18,546 bases of DNA, taken from assembly GCA_050942875.1 (NCBI GenBank), contig JBMNOD010000067.1, positions 1-18,546 of the forward strand, written 5' to 3'. Positions 1 through 6,524 of this stretch are shown in pieces (within the stretch, counting starts at the first letter, position 1; every line of letters starts with the position of its first letter). Under the pieces are notes generated by a model. That model was given only the letters and a program-made list of their open reading frames with translations, did not search any database and was not told where the DNA came from. Source of the stretch: JAAZAI01 sp050942875 (lineage in GTDB: Bacteria; Verrucomicrobiota; Kiritimatiellia; RFP12; UBA3636). The position numbers and the translations under genes are program-made.

Positions 1-1
1 C

Positions 2-136
2 ATGCGCGACTACATCGACGCCCACAATGAAAACCCGAAGCCGTTCAGGTGGCATGCGGACGGCGAGGAGATCCTGCGCAGGGTCAACGCGGCCCGAACG
101 AAGCTAGGACCACCTATTTACAATTCATCACACTAG
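2..136 (+). CDS. IS630-family transposase, C-terminal fragment
   Basis: The frame is open from the window edge to a TAG at 134-136 and reads about 44 residues. It contains the signature tail of IS630/Tc1-mariner-type DDE transposases: a DYIDAHNENPKPFRW segment followed by a helix with EEILRRVNAAR. In this family the 'YxxxHNxxPKPFxW...ADEIL...V' block is the extreme C-terminus, past the third catalytic acidic residue, so the catalytic domain must lie outside the window. The last residues (GPPIYNSSH) do not look family-typical and probably reflect read-through into the element's end. No terminal inverted repeat can be assigned because the other end is missing. A contig stopping inside an IS is what assembly collapse of a multicopy element produces. 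Family assignment rests on this short block only. Confidence 0.65.
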   Translation: MRDYIDAHNENPKPFRWHADGEEILRRVNAARTKLGPPIYNSSH

Positions 137-545
137 TGCCGTGGCGGCTTCGCCGAGTTGGGGATGGCCACGAAAAACGCAAAAAGAAGGTGGGTGGGCG
201 AGGAGGGAATTACGAATTGCAAATTGCGTGGCTGGGTGGGCGTGGGTGGGGTTTTTACCAGAAGGGCAAGAAGGGCAGGAAGAGCCGCGGCGGCTTCGCC
301 GAGTGGGGAATGGCCACGAAAAACACAAAAACGTGGGTGGATGGGCGTGGGTGGATGGTGGTTTTTTTAACTACGAAACACACGAAATGCACGAAAAGGG
401 GAGGTTAAACCGGGGTCTGGGGTGTCCCCAGCCTGAACTCCGCTCTTCTCACTCCTCTCTCCTCACTAACAGAGGGGGTCTGGGGCGGAGCCCCGGCGGA
501 AGCTTCTCACTCCGCTCTTCTCACTCCTCACTAAATTTTTCGTGG
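137..545. repeat. Gene-free gap filled with dispersed repeats
   Basis: There is no credible gene in this 409-bp stretch. It holds (i) a direct repeat of about 47 bp at 139-185 and 285-331, 146 bp apart, built on a GGCGGCTTCGCC hairpin followed by ATGGCCACGAAAAAC; (ii) G/T-rich GTGGGTGGATGGGCG-like runs; (iii) the AACTACGAAAcACACGAAA to CTTCTCACT unit at 369-453, which recurs at 12294-12379; (iv) two G/C hairpins, CTGGGG-TGT-CCCCAG at 417-431 and GGGGC-GGA-GCCCC at 482-494; and (v) two runs of CTCTTCTCACTCC. The hairpins lie downstream of the dxs stop and could end its transcript, but no U-run follows them on the minus strand. Confidence 0.7.
369..453 (+). repeat. Dispersed intergenic repeat, copy 1
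   Basis: The unit runs from AACTACGAAA through AACCGGGGTCTGGGG and a CTGGGG-TGT-CCCCAG hairpin to CTCTTCTCACT. It matches 12294-12379 nearly base for base, including the hairpin, and its central GGGGTCTGGGG core recurs inverted at 15809-15834. It lies between the IS630 fragment and dxs. No protein is encoded. Confidence 0.75.
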
Positions 546-2465
546 CTATGGTTGTTTGGCTCTGGTAGCTGGAAGCGCGGCGAGGACGCGTTCGGCGGCG
601 TGGTCGGGCGTGAGGTTGCAGAGGGCGAGGAGGTCGGCGCGGGAGGTGGCGTGGGGGACGAAGGCGTCGGGCCAGCCGAGCGCGATCACGGCGGGGCGGG
701 CGTCGGGGCGGGCCGCGAAGAGGGCTTCGACGGCGCTGCCGAAGCCGCCGTTGGCGATGCCGTCCTCGACGGTGAGGAAGACCTTGACGCCGGACGCGGC
801 TTGTTCGAGCAGGAGGTCGGCGTCGATGGGCTTGGCGAAGCGGGCGTCCACGCGGATGCTGCCGATGCCGCGCGCCGCCAGGCGGGCGGCGACGGCTTTG
901 GAAAAGCCGTCTTCGGGGCCGAGCGTCCAGATCGCGACCGGGCAGGGGGCGTCGGGCGCGGCGCCGTCCGGCCGGACGGTCTCGAGCACGGCGGCGCGTC
1001 CGACGGGGATTGTGGCGCCGTCGTCGGCTTCGTCGCACGCGCAGCTGCCGCGCGGGTAGCGGATGGCGGCGGGGCCGTCGAGCGCGAGGGCGGTGCGGAG
1101 CATGCGCGCGAGGTCGGCGCAGGTGCGCGGCTGCATGATGACGAGGCCCGGGATGGGGCGCATCATCGCGATGTCGAAGATGCCGTGGTGGGTCGGGCCG
1201 TCGCCGGGGACGACGCCGGCGCGGTCGAGGCAGACGACGACGGGGAGGTTCTGGAGGGCGATGTCGTGGACGAGGCCGTCGATGGCGCGCTGGAAGAAGG
1301 TGGAATAGACGGCGACGACGGGGCGCAGGCCGGCGGTGGCGAGGCCGGCGGCGAAGGTCATCTGGTGCGATTCGCAGATGCCGACGTCGTGGAAGCGGTC
1401 GGGGTGCGCCTTCGCGAAGATGTCGAGGCCCGTGCCGGAGGCCATCGCGGCGGTGATGGCGGTGATGCGCGGGTCGGCGTCGGCGAGGGCGGCGAGGGCG
1501 CGCCCGAAGGCGGTCGACCAGGAGGTGCCGCCGGCGGAGCAGGTCTTGGCGCCGGTGGCGATGTCGAAGGGGTTGGAGGCGTGCCAGTTCTCGGGGTGCT
1601 GCACGGCGAAGGGGTACCCGCGGCCCTTTTGGGTGGAGACGTGGAGGAGGACGGGGCATTTGGCCTCGCGGGCCGATTCGAGGGCGGCTTCGACCTGGCG
1701 GATGTTGTGGCCGTTGATGGGGCCGATGTAGCGGATGCCCATGGTCTCGAACGGGCTGTTGGGGAGGAGGGTGCTCTTGAGGGTGCGTTCGAGGGCGTGG
1801 TAGGAGCGGCGCAGCCAGGACAGCCGGAGGTAGCGGATGCCGACTTCCTCGATGGCGGACTTGACGCGGTTGTAGCGCGGGTTGCCGAGGAGGCGGCCGA
1901 AGGCGTGGCTGAGGGCGCCGACGTTCCTGGAGATCGCCATGTTGTTGTCGTTGAGCACGACGATGAACCGGCGCGTGGCGTCGGCGACGTTGTTGAGCGC
2001 TTCGAGCGACATGCCGTTGGCGAGCGCGGCGTCGCCGACGACGGCGACGACGGATTCGGAGCCGCCGCGGCGGTCGCGCTCGACGGCGAAGCCGAGGCCG
2101 GCGGAGATGGCGGTGCCGCCATGGCCGGCGCCGAAGACGTCGTAGGGGCTTTCGGAGCGCTTGAGGAAGCCGGAGATGCCGTCCGTCTGCCGGAGCGTGG
2201 CAAAGTCCGCGCGCCGCCCCGTGAGGAGCTTGTAGGTGTAGGCCTGGTGCGAGACGTCGAAGAGCAGCTTGTCCTCGGGCGGGTCGAAGACGCGCAGGAG
2301 CGCGATCGTCAGCTCGACGGCGCCGAGGTTCGAGGCGAGGTGGCCGCCGTTGCGGCTGACGGTTTCGATGATGAGCGCGCGAATCTCCTCGGCGAGCCCG
2401 GGGAGCTCGTCGGGGTCGAGCCGGCGGAGATCCGCCGGCGAGGAGATTTTTTCAAGCAGGCTCAT
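546..2465 (-). CDS. dxs: 1-deoxy-D-xylulose-5-phosphate synthase
   Basis: Cytoplasmic thiamine-diphosphate enzyme condensing pyruvate and glyceraldehyde-3-phosphate to DXP, the first step of the MEP isoprenoid pathway. The 639 residues match the family's full length. Domains in order: TPP-binding domain (about 1-290), pyrimidine-binding domain (about 310-475) and transketolase C-terminal domain (about 490-620). Visible motifs: DVSHQAY (His73), GAGHGG (His115), catalytic Glu365 in GICESHQMTFAAGLA, DRAG at 414-417 and a closing IRYPRG. The thiamine/metal motif reads GDAALANGM (144-152) instead of the usual GDG; the NDNN partner at 172-175 is intact. I recall GDA-type Dxs from planctomycete-like bacteria, so this is probably lineage-specific rather than a defect. 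The ATG lies 6 bp after the nadC stop without a clear SD, suggesting translational coupling. It is the last gene of the 5214-546 operon. The stop is TAG. Confidence 0.95.
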   Translation of the reverse strand: MSLLEKISSPADLRRLDPDELPGLAEEIRALIIETVSRNGGHLASNLGAVELTIALLRVFDPPEDKLLFDVSHQAYTYKLLTGRRADFATLRQTDGISGFLKRSESPYDVFGAGHGGTAISAGLGFAVERDRRGGSESVVAVVGDAALANGMSLEALNNVADATRRFIVVLNDNNMAISRNVGALSHAFGRLLGNPRYNRVKSAIEEVGIRYLRLSWLRRSYHALERTLKSTLLPNSPFETMGIRYIGPINGHNIRQVEAALESAREAKCPVLLHVSTQKGRGYPFAVQHPENWHASNPFDIATGAKTCSAGGTSWSTAFGRALAALADADPRITAITAAMASGTGLDIFAKAHPDRFHDVGICESHQMTFAAGLATAGLRPVVAVYSTFFQRAIDGLVHDIALQNLPVVVCLDRAGVVPGDGPTHHGIFDIAMMRPIPGLVIMQPRTCADLARMLRTALALDGPAAIRYPRGSCACDEADDGATIPVGRAAVLETVRPDGAAPDAPCPVAIWTLGPEDGFSKAVAARLAARGIGSIRVDARFAKPIDADLLLEQAASGVKVFLTVEDGIANGGFGSAVEALFAARPDARPAVIALGWPDAFVPHATSRADLLALCNLTPDHAAERVLAALPATRAKQP

Positions 2466-2471
2466 GCGTCG

Positions 2472-3341
2472 TCAGATTGCGATTTCCAGGGAGAGGTCGG
2501 CGGCCTTGACGGAGTGGGTGAGGCAGCCGAGGGAGATGGCGTCGACGCCGGTCTCGGCGACGGCGCGGATGGTGGCGGCGTCGATGCCGCCGGAGGCTTC
2601 GAGCTTGCATCGTCCGGCGACGATGGCGACGGCTTCGCGCATCATGGCGGGGGGCATGTTGTCGAGCATGATCCACTCGGGCCGGCCGAGCAGGGCGCTG
2701 CGGAGCTCGTCGAAGGTTTCGACTTCGACCTCGACGGGGAGGCCCGGGAACTTTTCGCGCGCGGCGGCGACGGCCTGGTCGAGGCGGGTCGGGTCGCCGC
2801 CCTTCCAGAGCTTGCGGTGGTTGTCCTTGATGAGCACCATGTCGTGGAGGCCCATGCGGTGGTTGGCGCCGCCGCCGGCCTTGACGGCGTGCTTGTCGAT
2901 GAGGCGCAGGCCGGGGGCGGTCTTGCGCGTGTCGAGGATGGTGCATTTCGTGCCGGCGACGGCGGCCGTGAACGAACGCGTGGCGGTGGCGATGCCGGTC
3001 ATGCGCTGCATGAAGTTGAGGGCGGTGCGTTCGGCGCCGAGGATGGAGCCGGCGCAGCCGCGGACGGTGAGCAGGACGTCGTTGGCGGCGACGTCGTCGC
3101 CGTCCCGGACGCGAAGCTCGATTTCGAGCGAGGGGTCGACGAGCTTGAACACGGTCGCGCCGACGGTCGTGCCGGCGACGCGGCACGGGTGGCGGGCGAT
3201 GACGTCGGCCGTGGCGGCGACGTCGGGGTCGACGAGCGAGAGCGTGGTGACGTCGCGTGCGACGCCGTCTTCCTTGAGCGCGGTCTGGATGGCGGCCAGG
3301 ACTTGGGGCTGTTCTTCGATGGGTGTCGGGGTCGTGGTCAT
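2472..3341 (-). CDS. nadC: Nicotinate-nucleotide pyrophosphorylase (carboxylating), quinolinate phosphoribosyltransferase
   Basis: Converts quinolinate and PRPP to nicotinate mononucleotide, CO2 and PPi in de novo NAD synthesis; cytoplasmic, usually a dimer or hexamer. At 289 residues it is family length. The open-faced N-terminal domain contains DVTTL (30-34). The barrel carries ERTALNFMQRMTGIAT (104-119), ILDTRKTAPGLR (135-146), K150 and H151, KAGGGANHRMGLHDM (154-168), IKDNH (171-175), VEVET (205-209), LDN (226-228), EASGGI (248-253) and ISLGCLTHS (269-277), which is the full active-site set. The ATG overlaps the eda stop as ATGA (3338-3341), and AAAGGA lies about 10 nt upstream as an SD. 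No nadA or nadB lies in the window, so quinolinate supply must be encoded elsewhere. Confidence 0.95.
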   Translation of the reverse strand: MTTTPTPIEEQPQVLAAIQTALKEDGVARDVTTLSLVDPDVAATADVIARHPCRVAGTTVGATVFKLVDPSLEIELRVRDGDDVAANDVLLTVRGCAGSILGAERTALNFMQRMTGIATATRSFTAAVAGTKCTILDTRKTAPGLRLIDKHAVKAGGGANHRMGLHDMVLIKDNHRKLWKGGDPTRLDQAVAAAREKFPGLPVEVEVETFDELRSALLGRPEWIMLDNMPPAMMREAVAIVAGRCKLEASGGIDAATIRAVAETGVDAISLGCLTHSVKAADLSLEIAI

Positions 3342-4012
3342 GGCTGGTTTTTCCTTTGGGCTCGCGCGGTCTTCATGATGGCGGTCGCCCGGGCCGCGTT
3401 GTCGCGGATGCCGTCCCAGTCGGCGGCGGCGATTTGTCTGGCCGGGGCGATCCAGGAGCCGCCGCAGGCGGCGACGAGCGGGCTGGCGAAGTAGTCGCCG
3501 GTCGTCTCCGGCGTGAGGCCGCCCAGCGGGATGAAGCGGATGCCGAGGTGCGCGTAGGGCGCGGCGAGGCTCTTGAGGCCGGCGAGGCCGCCGACGACGC
3601 CGGCGGGGAAGTACTTGAGCAGGCGGCAGCCCAGTTCGAGCGCGCCTTCGATCTCGGAGGGGGTCATCACGCCCGGCGCGAAGCTCAGGCCGATGTCCCG
3701 GGCGGCGGCCACGACGCGCGGGTTGAAGCCGGGGGCGACGGCGAAGGCCGCGCCGGCGTCGGCCGCCTGCCGGAGCTGCGTCGGGGTGAGCACCGTGCCG
3801 GCGCCGACCTGCATGCCCTCGACTTCGCCGACGACGGCGCGGATCGCGTCGAGCGCGGCGGGGGTGCGGAGCGTCAGCTCCATCACGTCGACGCCGCCGG
3901 CGAGCAGGGCGCGGGCGAGGGAGACGGCGTTTTTGGCGTCGTCGATGACCACGACGGCGATGTTGCCGGATGCGGCGATTTTTTGTTCCAGGGCGGGATT
4001 GAAGACGTTCAT
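3338..4012 (-). CDS. eda: 2-dehydro-3-deoxyphosphogluconate (KDPG/KHG) aldolase
   Basis: Class I aldolase that cleaves KDPG to pyruvate and glyceraldehyde-3-phosphate in the Entner-Doudoroff and hexuronate pathways; many members also act on KHG. The 224-aa trimeric-barrel protein shows the general acid/base Glu45 in VMELTLRTP, the GAGTVL phosphate-loop strand (70-75), APGFNP (93-98), the Schiff-base Lys133 in RLLKYFPAG, PLGGL (162-166) and GGSWIAP (184-190). No edd or uronate genes are nearby, so the exact pathway cannot be told. The start has no SD. Instead, a run of 10 C on the coding strand abuts the ATG (4013-4022), which is unusual. It overlaps nadC by 4 bp and follows tadC by 46 bp. Confidence 0.92.
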   Translation of the reverse strand: MNVFNPALEQKIAASGNIAVVVIDDAKNAVSLARALLAGGVDVMELTLRTPAALDAIRAVVGEVEGMQVGAGTVLTPTQLRQAADAGAAFAVAPGFNPRVVAAARDIGLSFAPGVMTPSEIEGALELGCRLLKYFPAGVVGGLAGLKSLAAPYAHLGIRFIPLGGLTPETTGDYFASPLVAACGGSWIAPARQIAAADWDGIRDNAARATAIMKTARAQRKNQP

Positions 4013-4058
4013 GGGGGGGGGGTTTTGGGGGGTTGGCGGGTTGTCCGTCTCGGTTGGG

Positions 4059-4970
4059 CTAAAGCTGCTGGATGAAGCGGTAGACGACGGGGCCGAGCAG
4101 GATCAGGAAGACGGAGGGGAAGATGAAGACGACGAGGGGGGCCAGCAGCTTGACGGGCGCTTCGTTGGCGAGCTTTTCCGCGCGCTCGAAGCGGCGGACG
4201 CGGATTTGGTCGGCCTGGATGCGGAGGATGGCGCCGATGCTCACCCCGAGCTCGTCGGCCTGGACGAGGGCGTTGACGAGCGAGCGCATGTCGGGGAGGT
4301 TGACGCGTTCGGAGAGCCCCTTGAGCGCCTTGCGGCGCGGCGTGCCGACCTGGATTTCGCGGATGACGCGCAGCAGCTCCTCGCCGAGCGGGTCGATCAC
4401 GGCGCGCTCCGTGCAGCGCTGCATGGCGGACATGAAGTCGAGCCCCGCTTCGACCGAGAGCGTGAGCAGGTCGAGGACGAAGGGCATGGCCTTGAGGATT
4501 TGCGCCTGGCGCTTGCGCACGGCGCCCCGCAGCCAGAGCATCGGGTAGGCGTAGGCGAACAGGACGCCCGCCAGGCAGAGCGCCGGGAACGCCGGGCGAA
4601 TGGCGGGCGCCGCGCGCGTCAGGCCGTGCATGAGGAGGCACCAGACGGGGCCGGTGCCGAGCGGCACGAGGAACTTCAGCGCGATGAACTCCCAGCCCGC
4701 CAGCAGCCCTTCGTAGCCGGCCGTGACGAGCATGGCGTCGGCCGTGCTGCGGACTTTCTCCATGCCGCGACCGCGCGCCATCGTCTCGAGGTTGGGCGCC
4801 AGCGGCAGCAGCAGGCGGAAGAGCAGCGGCAAACGCCGCTCCTGACGCCGTCCGTCCGCGAGCGTGACGTAGGTGATTTGTCGGGCGACCCCCGTGGCGT
4901 ACCAGGCGAAGAAGCCGGCGGCTGTCGCCCAGCACGCGACGCTCGCCCATTTCAGCAACGCCGGGATCAT
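4059..4970 (-). CDS. tadC: Type II secretion/Tad pilus inner-membrane platform protein (GspF/TadC family)
   Basis: 303-aa inner-membrane protein. Hydrophobic segments appear at about 5-26, 90-115, 125-145 and 275-300, with a cytoplasmic T2SSF domain at about 160-280 (AMPFVLDLLTLSVEAGLDF, then an ERAVIDPLGEELLRVIREI-like helical stretch and a second LVNALVQADELGVSIG repeat). This matches TadC rather than TadB or PilC in size and arrangement. In Tad systems TadB and TadC form the membrane platform for the TadA ATPase. None of the other tad genes is present, so it is an orphan here, placed upstream of metabolic genes. Its partners must be elsewhere, or it has been separated from a larger locus. 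The ATG has no strong SD, and a 12-bp hairpin (4982-5023) lies just before it. The tadC symbol is by family resemblance. Confidence 0.8.
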   Translation of the reverse strand: MIPALLKWASVACWATAAGFFAWYATGVARQITYVTLADGRRQERRLPLLFRLLLPLAPNLETMARGRGMEKVRSTADAMLVTAGYEGLLAGWEFIALKFLVPLGTGPVWCLLMHGLTRAAPAIRPAFPALCLAGVLFAYAYPMLWLRGAVRKRQAQILKAMPFVLDLLTLSVEAGLDFMSAMQRCTERAVIDPLGEELLRVIREIQVGTPRRKALKGLSERVNLPDMRSLVNALVQADELGVSIGAILRIQADQIRVRRFERAEKLANEAPVKLLAPLVVFIFPSVFLILLGPVVYRFIQQL

Positions 4971-4981
4971 GTCGTAGGATT

Positions 4982-5023
4982 TTCAGCCGCCGGCCGGAGC
5001 CCGGAGGGGATCCGCCGGCTGAA
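4982..5023 (-). promoter_or_regulatory. Stem-loop between the small membrane peptide gene and tadC
   Basis: The arms 4982-4993 and 5012-5023 pair over 12 bp with one mismatch (TTCAGCCGgCGG type), with an 18-nt G/C-rich loop. It starts 2 nt after the stop at 5026 and ends 11 nt before the tadC ATG. No U-run follows, so it is more likely an mRNA processing, stability or attenuation element than a full terminator. Confidence 0.5.
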
Positions 5024-5025
5024 GA

Positions 5026-5214
5026 TCAGACCTTGCTCAGGGCGTCGAGATCCATGTACTGCATCGCGATGAGCGCGATGAAGATCAAGGTGGAGATGAT
5101 GGCGAGAATGGCGGCCCAGCCGAAGTTTCCATCCTTAGGTTGCGCGGCCATGATGACCCCCGGATTCTGGTGCCGTTCCGAGATGACGACATTGGACTGC
5201 TGTACGTTGTTCAT
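5026..5214 (-). CDS. Small single-pass membrane protein of unknown function
   Basis: 62 residues. A polar N-terminal half (MNNVQQSNVVISERHQN, then a GVIMAAQPKDGNFG linker) is followed by one transmembrane segment at about 33-53 (WAAILAIISTLIFIALIAM) and a short acidic tail. I do not recognise a family; it is not an Flp pilin, since the GxxxxEY cleavage motif is absent. The reading frame could extend to an ATG at 5241, but that codon overlaps the -10 box. The ATG at 5214 has GAAAGG 9 nt upstream, so the shorter form is chosen. It is first in the likely operon with tadC, which makes a Tad accessory role possible, though this is only inference from position. Confidence 0.7.
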   Translation of the reverse strand: MNNVQQSNVVISERHQNPGVIMAAQPKDGNFGWAAILAIISTLIFIALIAMQYMDLDALSKV

Positions 5215-5239
5215 GAAAAGGTTCCTTTCAAACGCCGTC

Positions 5240-5269
5240 ATTCTAGCAGAAAACGCCGTTCTTGCGCAA
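5240..5269 (-). promoter_or_regulatory. Sigma70-like promoter for the 5214-546 operon
   Basis: On the minus strand TTGCGC (5264-5269), an 18-nt spacer and TAGAAT (5240-5245), preceded by TGC as in extended -10 boxes. The predicted start near 5233 gives a leader of about 19 nt with the SD GAAAGG. The same TGCTAGnAT string occurs in the candidate promoter at 15726-15755. Confidence 0.55.
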
Positions 5270-5364
5270 GTGGCAATCGGTCAGTCTCGGGGTAGCTGTC
5301 GGGGTATGTCGGCAAGTTCGTTGATTCGTCTCGGATCAGCCTCGTCGCCTGCCCGATGTTGAGA

Positions 5365-5379
5365 GGTGGGCAAACCACC
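5365..5379 (-). terminator. Weak stem-loop downstream of the 5390-6178 gene
   Basis: GGTGG-GCAAA-CCACC, five perfect pairs, 11 nt past the TGA of the upstream minus-strand gene. There is no U-run, so termination is uncertain. The rest of 5270-5389 shows only a doubled TCGGGGTA and nothing I can name. Confidence 0.25.
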
Positions 5380-5389
5380 AATCTGGCAT

Positions 5390-6178
5390 TCATTTCCCAG
5401 AGACAACCGGCAGATTGGCGAGGGTTTTCAAGGCGTCGCGCGCGCAGTCCTTCACTGTGGACGATTCGGCTGTGTCTTGGGACAACGCCGTGAGCGTCGG
5501 GGTGGCCGCCTCGATTTCATTGTAAAGTGCTTTCAGGGCTTGGCGTGTTTCGTCTTCGAGCGAGACGTCGCCTTTGCGTACAAGATCGTCAACTCGCAGC
5601 CACTTCCGCCCGTCGCTTCTGAGTGGCCGCACGTTCTTGTCCGAAATGACGATGCGGCGGTGGCGCTCGGTCGTCGCATGCGTGAATTCCCGGCAACTCA
5701 AGACCCTGAGCCGCTCCGGCGCTTCTTTGTCCGCCAACACCGCAAGAAACCGATGCCTGCTCTGCCTGCGTTGATCCTCGGTCATCGGTTCCCAATACCG
5801 TTGGCGCAGGACTCTCAAGATCGTCTCGCGAAACAGTTCGCCCTCCTTTTCGGATGCGATGCAGTCAAGAAGCGGGTTCAGCGCGTCGTCGGAGAGCGCC
5901 CCTTCTTGATCGCCGTAGTTGTACAAAGCCAGCGCCACGCCAAGAACGACTCCCGCCCAGTCTTCCTTGGGAACTCGCTTTTCGGCCTCGATGCAGCATT
6001 CCCGGGCGGCCGCCAGCATTTGCGGGCGAGTCAGCGATTTGAGGTATGTCTCCAGTTGCGGATTTCCCTGGGGGGTGTCGAATTGGAGAAGACCTTCGAT
6101 TCTCGACCACACGCCGGTCTCCGCATGAAGCAGGGCGGGAACCAGAAGGCATCCTGCAAGAAGTGTCCGAATTTTCAT
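5390..6178 (-). CDS. Exported protein of unknown function, mostly helical
   Basis: 262 residues beginning with a clear Sec signal peptide (MKIRTLLAGCLLVPALLHA, cleavage probably after HA at 19). The mature part is mainly amphipathic helix with short repeats of the type 'PQMLAAARECCIEAEKRV', 'DALNPLLDCIASEKEGELFRETILRVLRQRYW' and 'LKALYNEIEAATPTLTALS', reminiscent of HEAT/ARM-like helical repeats, but I cannot assign a family. The only cysteines in the mature part lie in a CC pair and a few isolated sites; there is no lipobox. The ATG at 6178 has AAGGGA about 6 nt upstream, and a good sigma70-like promoter (6269-6297) precedes it. It stands alone, divergent from the YcxB-like gene, in a stretch visibly less GC-rich than the operons on either side. 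Confidence 0.75.
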   Translation of the reverse strand: MKIRTLLAGCLLVPALLHAETGVWSRIEGLLQFDTPQGNPQLETYLKSLTRPQMLAAARECCIEAEKRVPKEDWAGVVLGVALALYNYGDQEGALSDDALNPLLDCIASEKEGELFRETILRVLRQRYWEPMTEDQRRQSRHRFLAVLADKEAPERLRVLSCREFTHATTERHRRIVISDKNVRPLRSDGRKWLRVDDLVRKGDVSLEDETRQALKALYNEIEAATPTLTALSQDTAESSTVKDCARDALKTLANLPVVSGK

Positions 6179-6268
6179 TTGAATCCCTTAGCGCCTCAAG
6201 GCCACCGGAAGCACGACAAGCAAGGCCAAGCAACAGCATGAATCCCCGCGTCCTTCCGATGGGCTGGC

Positions 6269-6297
6269 ACTGTACACGCTGAAGACGCTCCCGTCAA
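6269..6297 (-). promoter_or_regulatory. Sigma70-like promoter for the exported protein gene
   Basis: On the minus strand TTGACG (6292-6297), a 17-nt spacer and TACAGT (6269-6274). The predicted transcript starts near 6262 and has a leader of about 84 nt before the ATG at 6178. Confidence 0.5.
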
Positions 6298-6327
6298 TCA
6301 AATTCCAAAGAAGGTGTTTGTTTTTTT

Positions 6328-6393
6328 GACAGGATTGCAAGATTGACAGGATTGGTTCCATCGGGTGAATCCTGTAAATCCTGTAATCTTGTC
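6328..6393. repeat. AATCCTGT-type inverted repeat
   Basis: The arms 6328-6353 and 6368-6393 pair at 22 of 26 positions around a 14-nt loop. The units are variants of GACAGGATT/AATCCTGT, each arm holding two. It lies between divergent genes, and the T-run precedes rather than follows the stem, so it is not a terminator. Similar GACAGGATTTACAGGAT strings are widespread intergenic repeats in PVC and related bacteria (recollection, not searched). Confidence 0.65.
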
Positions 6394-6489
6394 TGAAAAG
6401 ACTATGGAGTGGCAAGGTGCGGACGGGGGCGGCGAAACGCGGGGGGGGGGGCGACAAGGCGGACTTGCGGGGAGAGCCGTTTTTGCCGC

Positions 6490-6518
6490 TTGTTTCGCCC
6501 GCTTCGCTGTGCCATAAT
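6490..6518 (+). promoter_or_regulatory. Promoter giving a possible leaderless transcript
   Basis: TTGTTT (6490-6495), a 17-nt spacer and CATAAT (6513-6518). Counting 7 nt beyond the -10 box puts the transcript start at 6525, exactly the A of the ATG. No SD precedes that ATG, as expected for a leaderless mRNA. Confidence 0.5.
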
Positions 6519-6524
6519 GGGTGC

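Larger units (their letters stand above)
6179..6524. other. Divergent intergenic region
   Basis: A 346-bp region between a minus-strand and a plus-strand gene. It contains the promoter at 6269-6297, the inverted repeat at 6328-6393, a G-rich stretch with a long G run near 6440-6450 next to a GGCGAAACGCGG string also found near 7648, and the plus-strand promoter at 6490-6518. The short frames here look random. Confidence 0.6.

Noticed and set aside
575..588. Kinase-like (HipA/PI-kinase) reading of the C-terminal part of the 729-aa protein (these numbers are residues, not bases)
   Set aside because: Only a loose NxI...EFG resemblance; no convincing catalytic loop or glycine-rich loop is visible, so it is not used in the call.
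141..3494. Very long plus-strand open frame (over 1100 codons) opposite dxs and nadC
   Set aside because: Composition is Gly/Ala/Asp/Arg-rich with no domain; it is the antisense of two complete conserved genes, and high GC with third-position bias keeps stops away.
6328..6393. Rho-independent terminator
   Set aside because: It lies between divergent genes and the T-run is on the wrong side of the stem for either strand.
6417..6524. N-terminal extension of the YcxB-like protein from a GTG at 6417
   Set aside because: It encodes low-complexity Gly/Arg sequence over a G run and over the promoter; the family-like sequence begins at the ATG at 6525.
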